From CAYILC01 sp964364145 (GTDB lineage: Bacteria > Patescibacteriota > Microgenomatia > UBA1400 > UBA12028), in contig CAYILC010000051.1 in assembly GCA_964364145.1 (NCBI GenBank), positions 1 through 6,206 of the forward strand: a stretch of DNA of 6,206 bases, written 5' to 3'. This document shows positions 5,914 through 6,206 of this stretch, one piece after another (the stretch's first letter is position 1; the number at the start of each line of letters is the position of its first letter). A model generated the notes under the pieces. The model saw only the letters and a list, made by a program, of their open reading frames with translations, did no database searches and was not told the origin of the DNA. Both the position numbers and the translations under genes were made by a program.

Positions 5914-5924
5914 CGTGTGTATGA
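5901..5924 (+). repeat. 12-bp tandem repeat over the -10 box and start codon
   Basis: Two adjacent copies, TCGTGTGTATAA (5901-5912) and TCGTGTGTATGA (5913-5924), differ at one base. The first carries most of the TATAAT box and the second carries the ATG. The single difference is what makes the start codon. The position and period suit an operator for a ribbon-helix-helix regulator, which is inference. Confidence 0.8.
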
Positions 5925-6206
5925 AATACAAATTTACAAAACAGCAAGGATTGGCGTTGCACGATATGGCAGTTGCTGCACAATATCATGCCCTTCCCGC
6001 CGATATCAGAGTACAAGTGAAGATGCCTTCCGTGGTGGTAAAGGCTCTTGATGAGCTCTATCCTCACGTTGATCGGAGCCAAATCCTTACACACCTTGCA
6101 CTTGATGCTGTTTTGCGACAGTTACGATTTGCGGATAATCTAGATCTTGCGGCCATCGTAGATAATGAGCAGAGTATGATTGATGATACCTTGAATTACC
6201 TTGAGC
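5921..6206 (+). CDS. Ribbon-helix-helix-like protein, truncated at the window edge
   Basis: An open frame starts at ATG 5921 and runs past the right edge; 95 codons are visible. It starts MKYKFTKQQGLALHDM. A segment resembling ribbon-helix-helix (Arc/MetJ/CopG) DNA-binding domains follows: a strand IRVQVKM (29-35), a helix PSVVVKALDELY (36-47), then RSQILTHLALDAVLRQL (52-68) as the second helix. The visible remainder (69-95) is acidic. GC is about 50% over 5941-6060, unlike the low-GC pair across the divergent gap. The promoter and repeat just upstream support the start. The family is not certain, and the missing C-terminus could carry another domain. Confidence 0.7.
   Translation, partial: MKYKFTKQQGLALHDMAVAAQYHALPADIRVQVKMPSVVVKALDELYPHVDRSQILTHLALDAVLRQLRFADNLDLAAIVDNEQSMIDDTLNYLE

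Noticed and set aside
5093..5916. AATCGT in inverted orientation at both ends of the low-GC module, as terminal repeats of a mobile element
   Set aside because: Only six bases match, no target-site duplication is visible and no transposase or integrase is present, so chance explains it.
5837..6094. 85-aa minus-strand open frame at the right edge
   Set aside because: It overlaps the + strand gene from 5921, which has a good promoter, sensible composition and an RHH-like segment. The minus-strand reading has no recognisable domain and is taken as its shadow.

Overview
The window most resembles a small-genome bacterium of the Candidate Phyla Radiation (Patescibacteria, Parcubacteria-like). This rests on protein style: a compact SSB, a 75-aa bS18, tight packing and short intergenic gaps. 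It is an inference from pattern memory, not a search. UGA, UAG and UAA all act as stops here, so the standard bacterial code fits.

Layout. The left edge (1-156, + strand) is the C-terminal end of peptide chain release factor 1 (prfA). Facing it, with only 14 nt between the stops, is a long minus-strand cluster. In transcription order it runs rpsF (bS6), ssb, rpsR (bS18), a C-terminal processing protease (S41) and an HtrA/DegP-like serine protease (S1C). The first three form the widespread bacterial rpsF-ssb-rpsR operon. The two membrane-anchored PDZ proteases follow with gaps of 12 and 2 nt, so they are probably expressed on the same transcript. A TTGCTC-17-TACAAT promoter and a foldable leader of about 86 nt precede rpsF.

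Upstream of that operon, also on the minus strand, is ychF (TGS-domain ATPase). Upstream of ychF is a low-GC pair of coupled genes at 5097-5815. One encodes a basic 60-aa protein I do not recognise. The other encodes a 179-aa HEPN-like protein with an R-N-x5-H motif. This pair is about 29% GC by hand count, against roughly 35-60% in sampled ychF lines and about 50% in the gene to its right. It looks like an acquired toxin-antitoxin or abortive-infection type module and is the best candidate for an undescribed system here.

The right edge (5921-6206, + strand) is a divergent, truncated gene whose first 95 residues contain a ribbon-helix-helix-like segment. Its promoter -10 box and start codon lie inside a 12-bp tandem repeat that could be an operator.

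Expression signals split in two. rpsF, ssb and rpsR have Shine-Dalgarno sequences. The 60-aa gene, ychF and the right-edge gene each have a good -10 box only 6-8 nt before the ATG and no Shine-Dalgarno, which predicts leaderless mRNAs.
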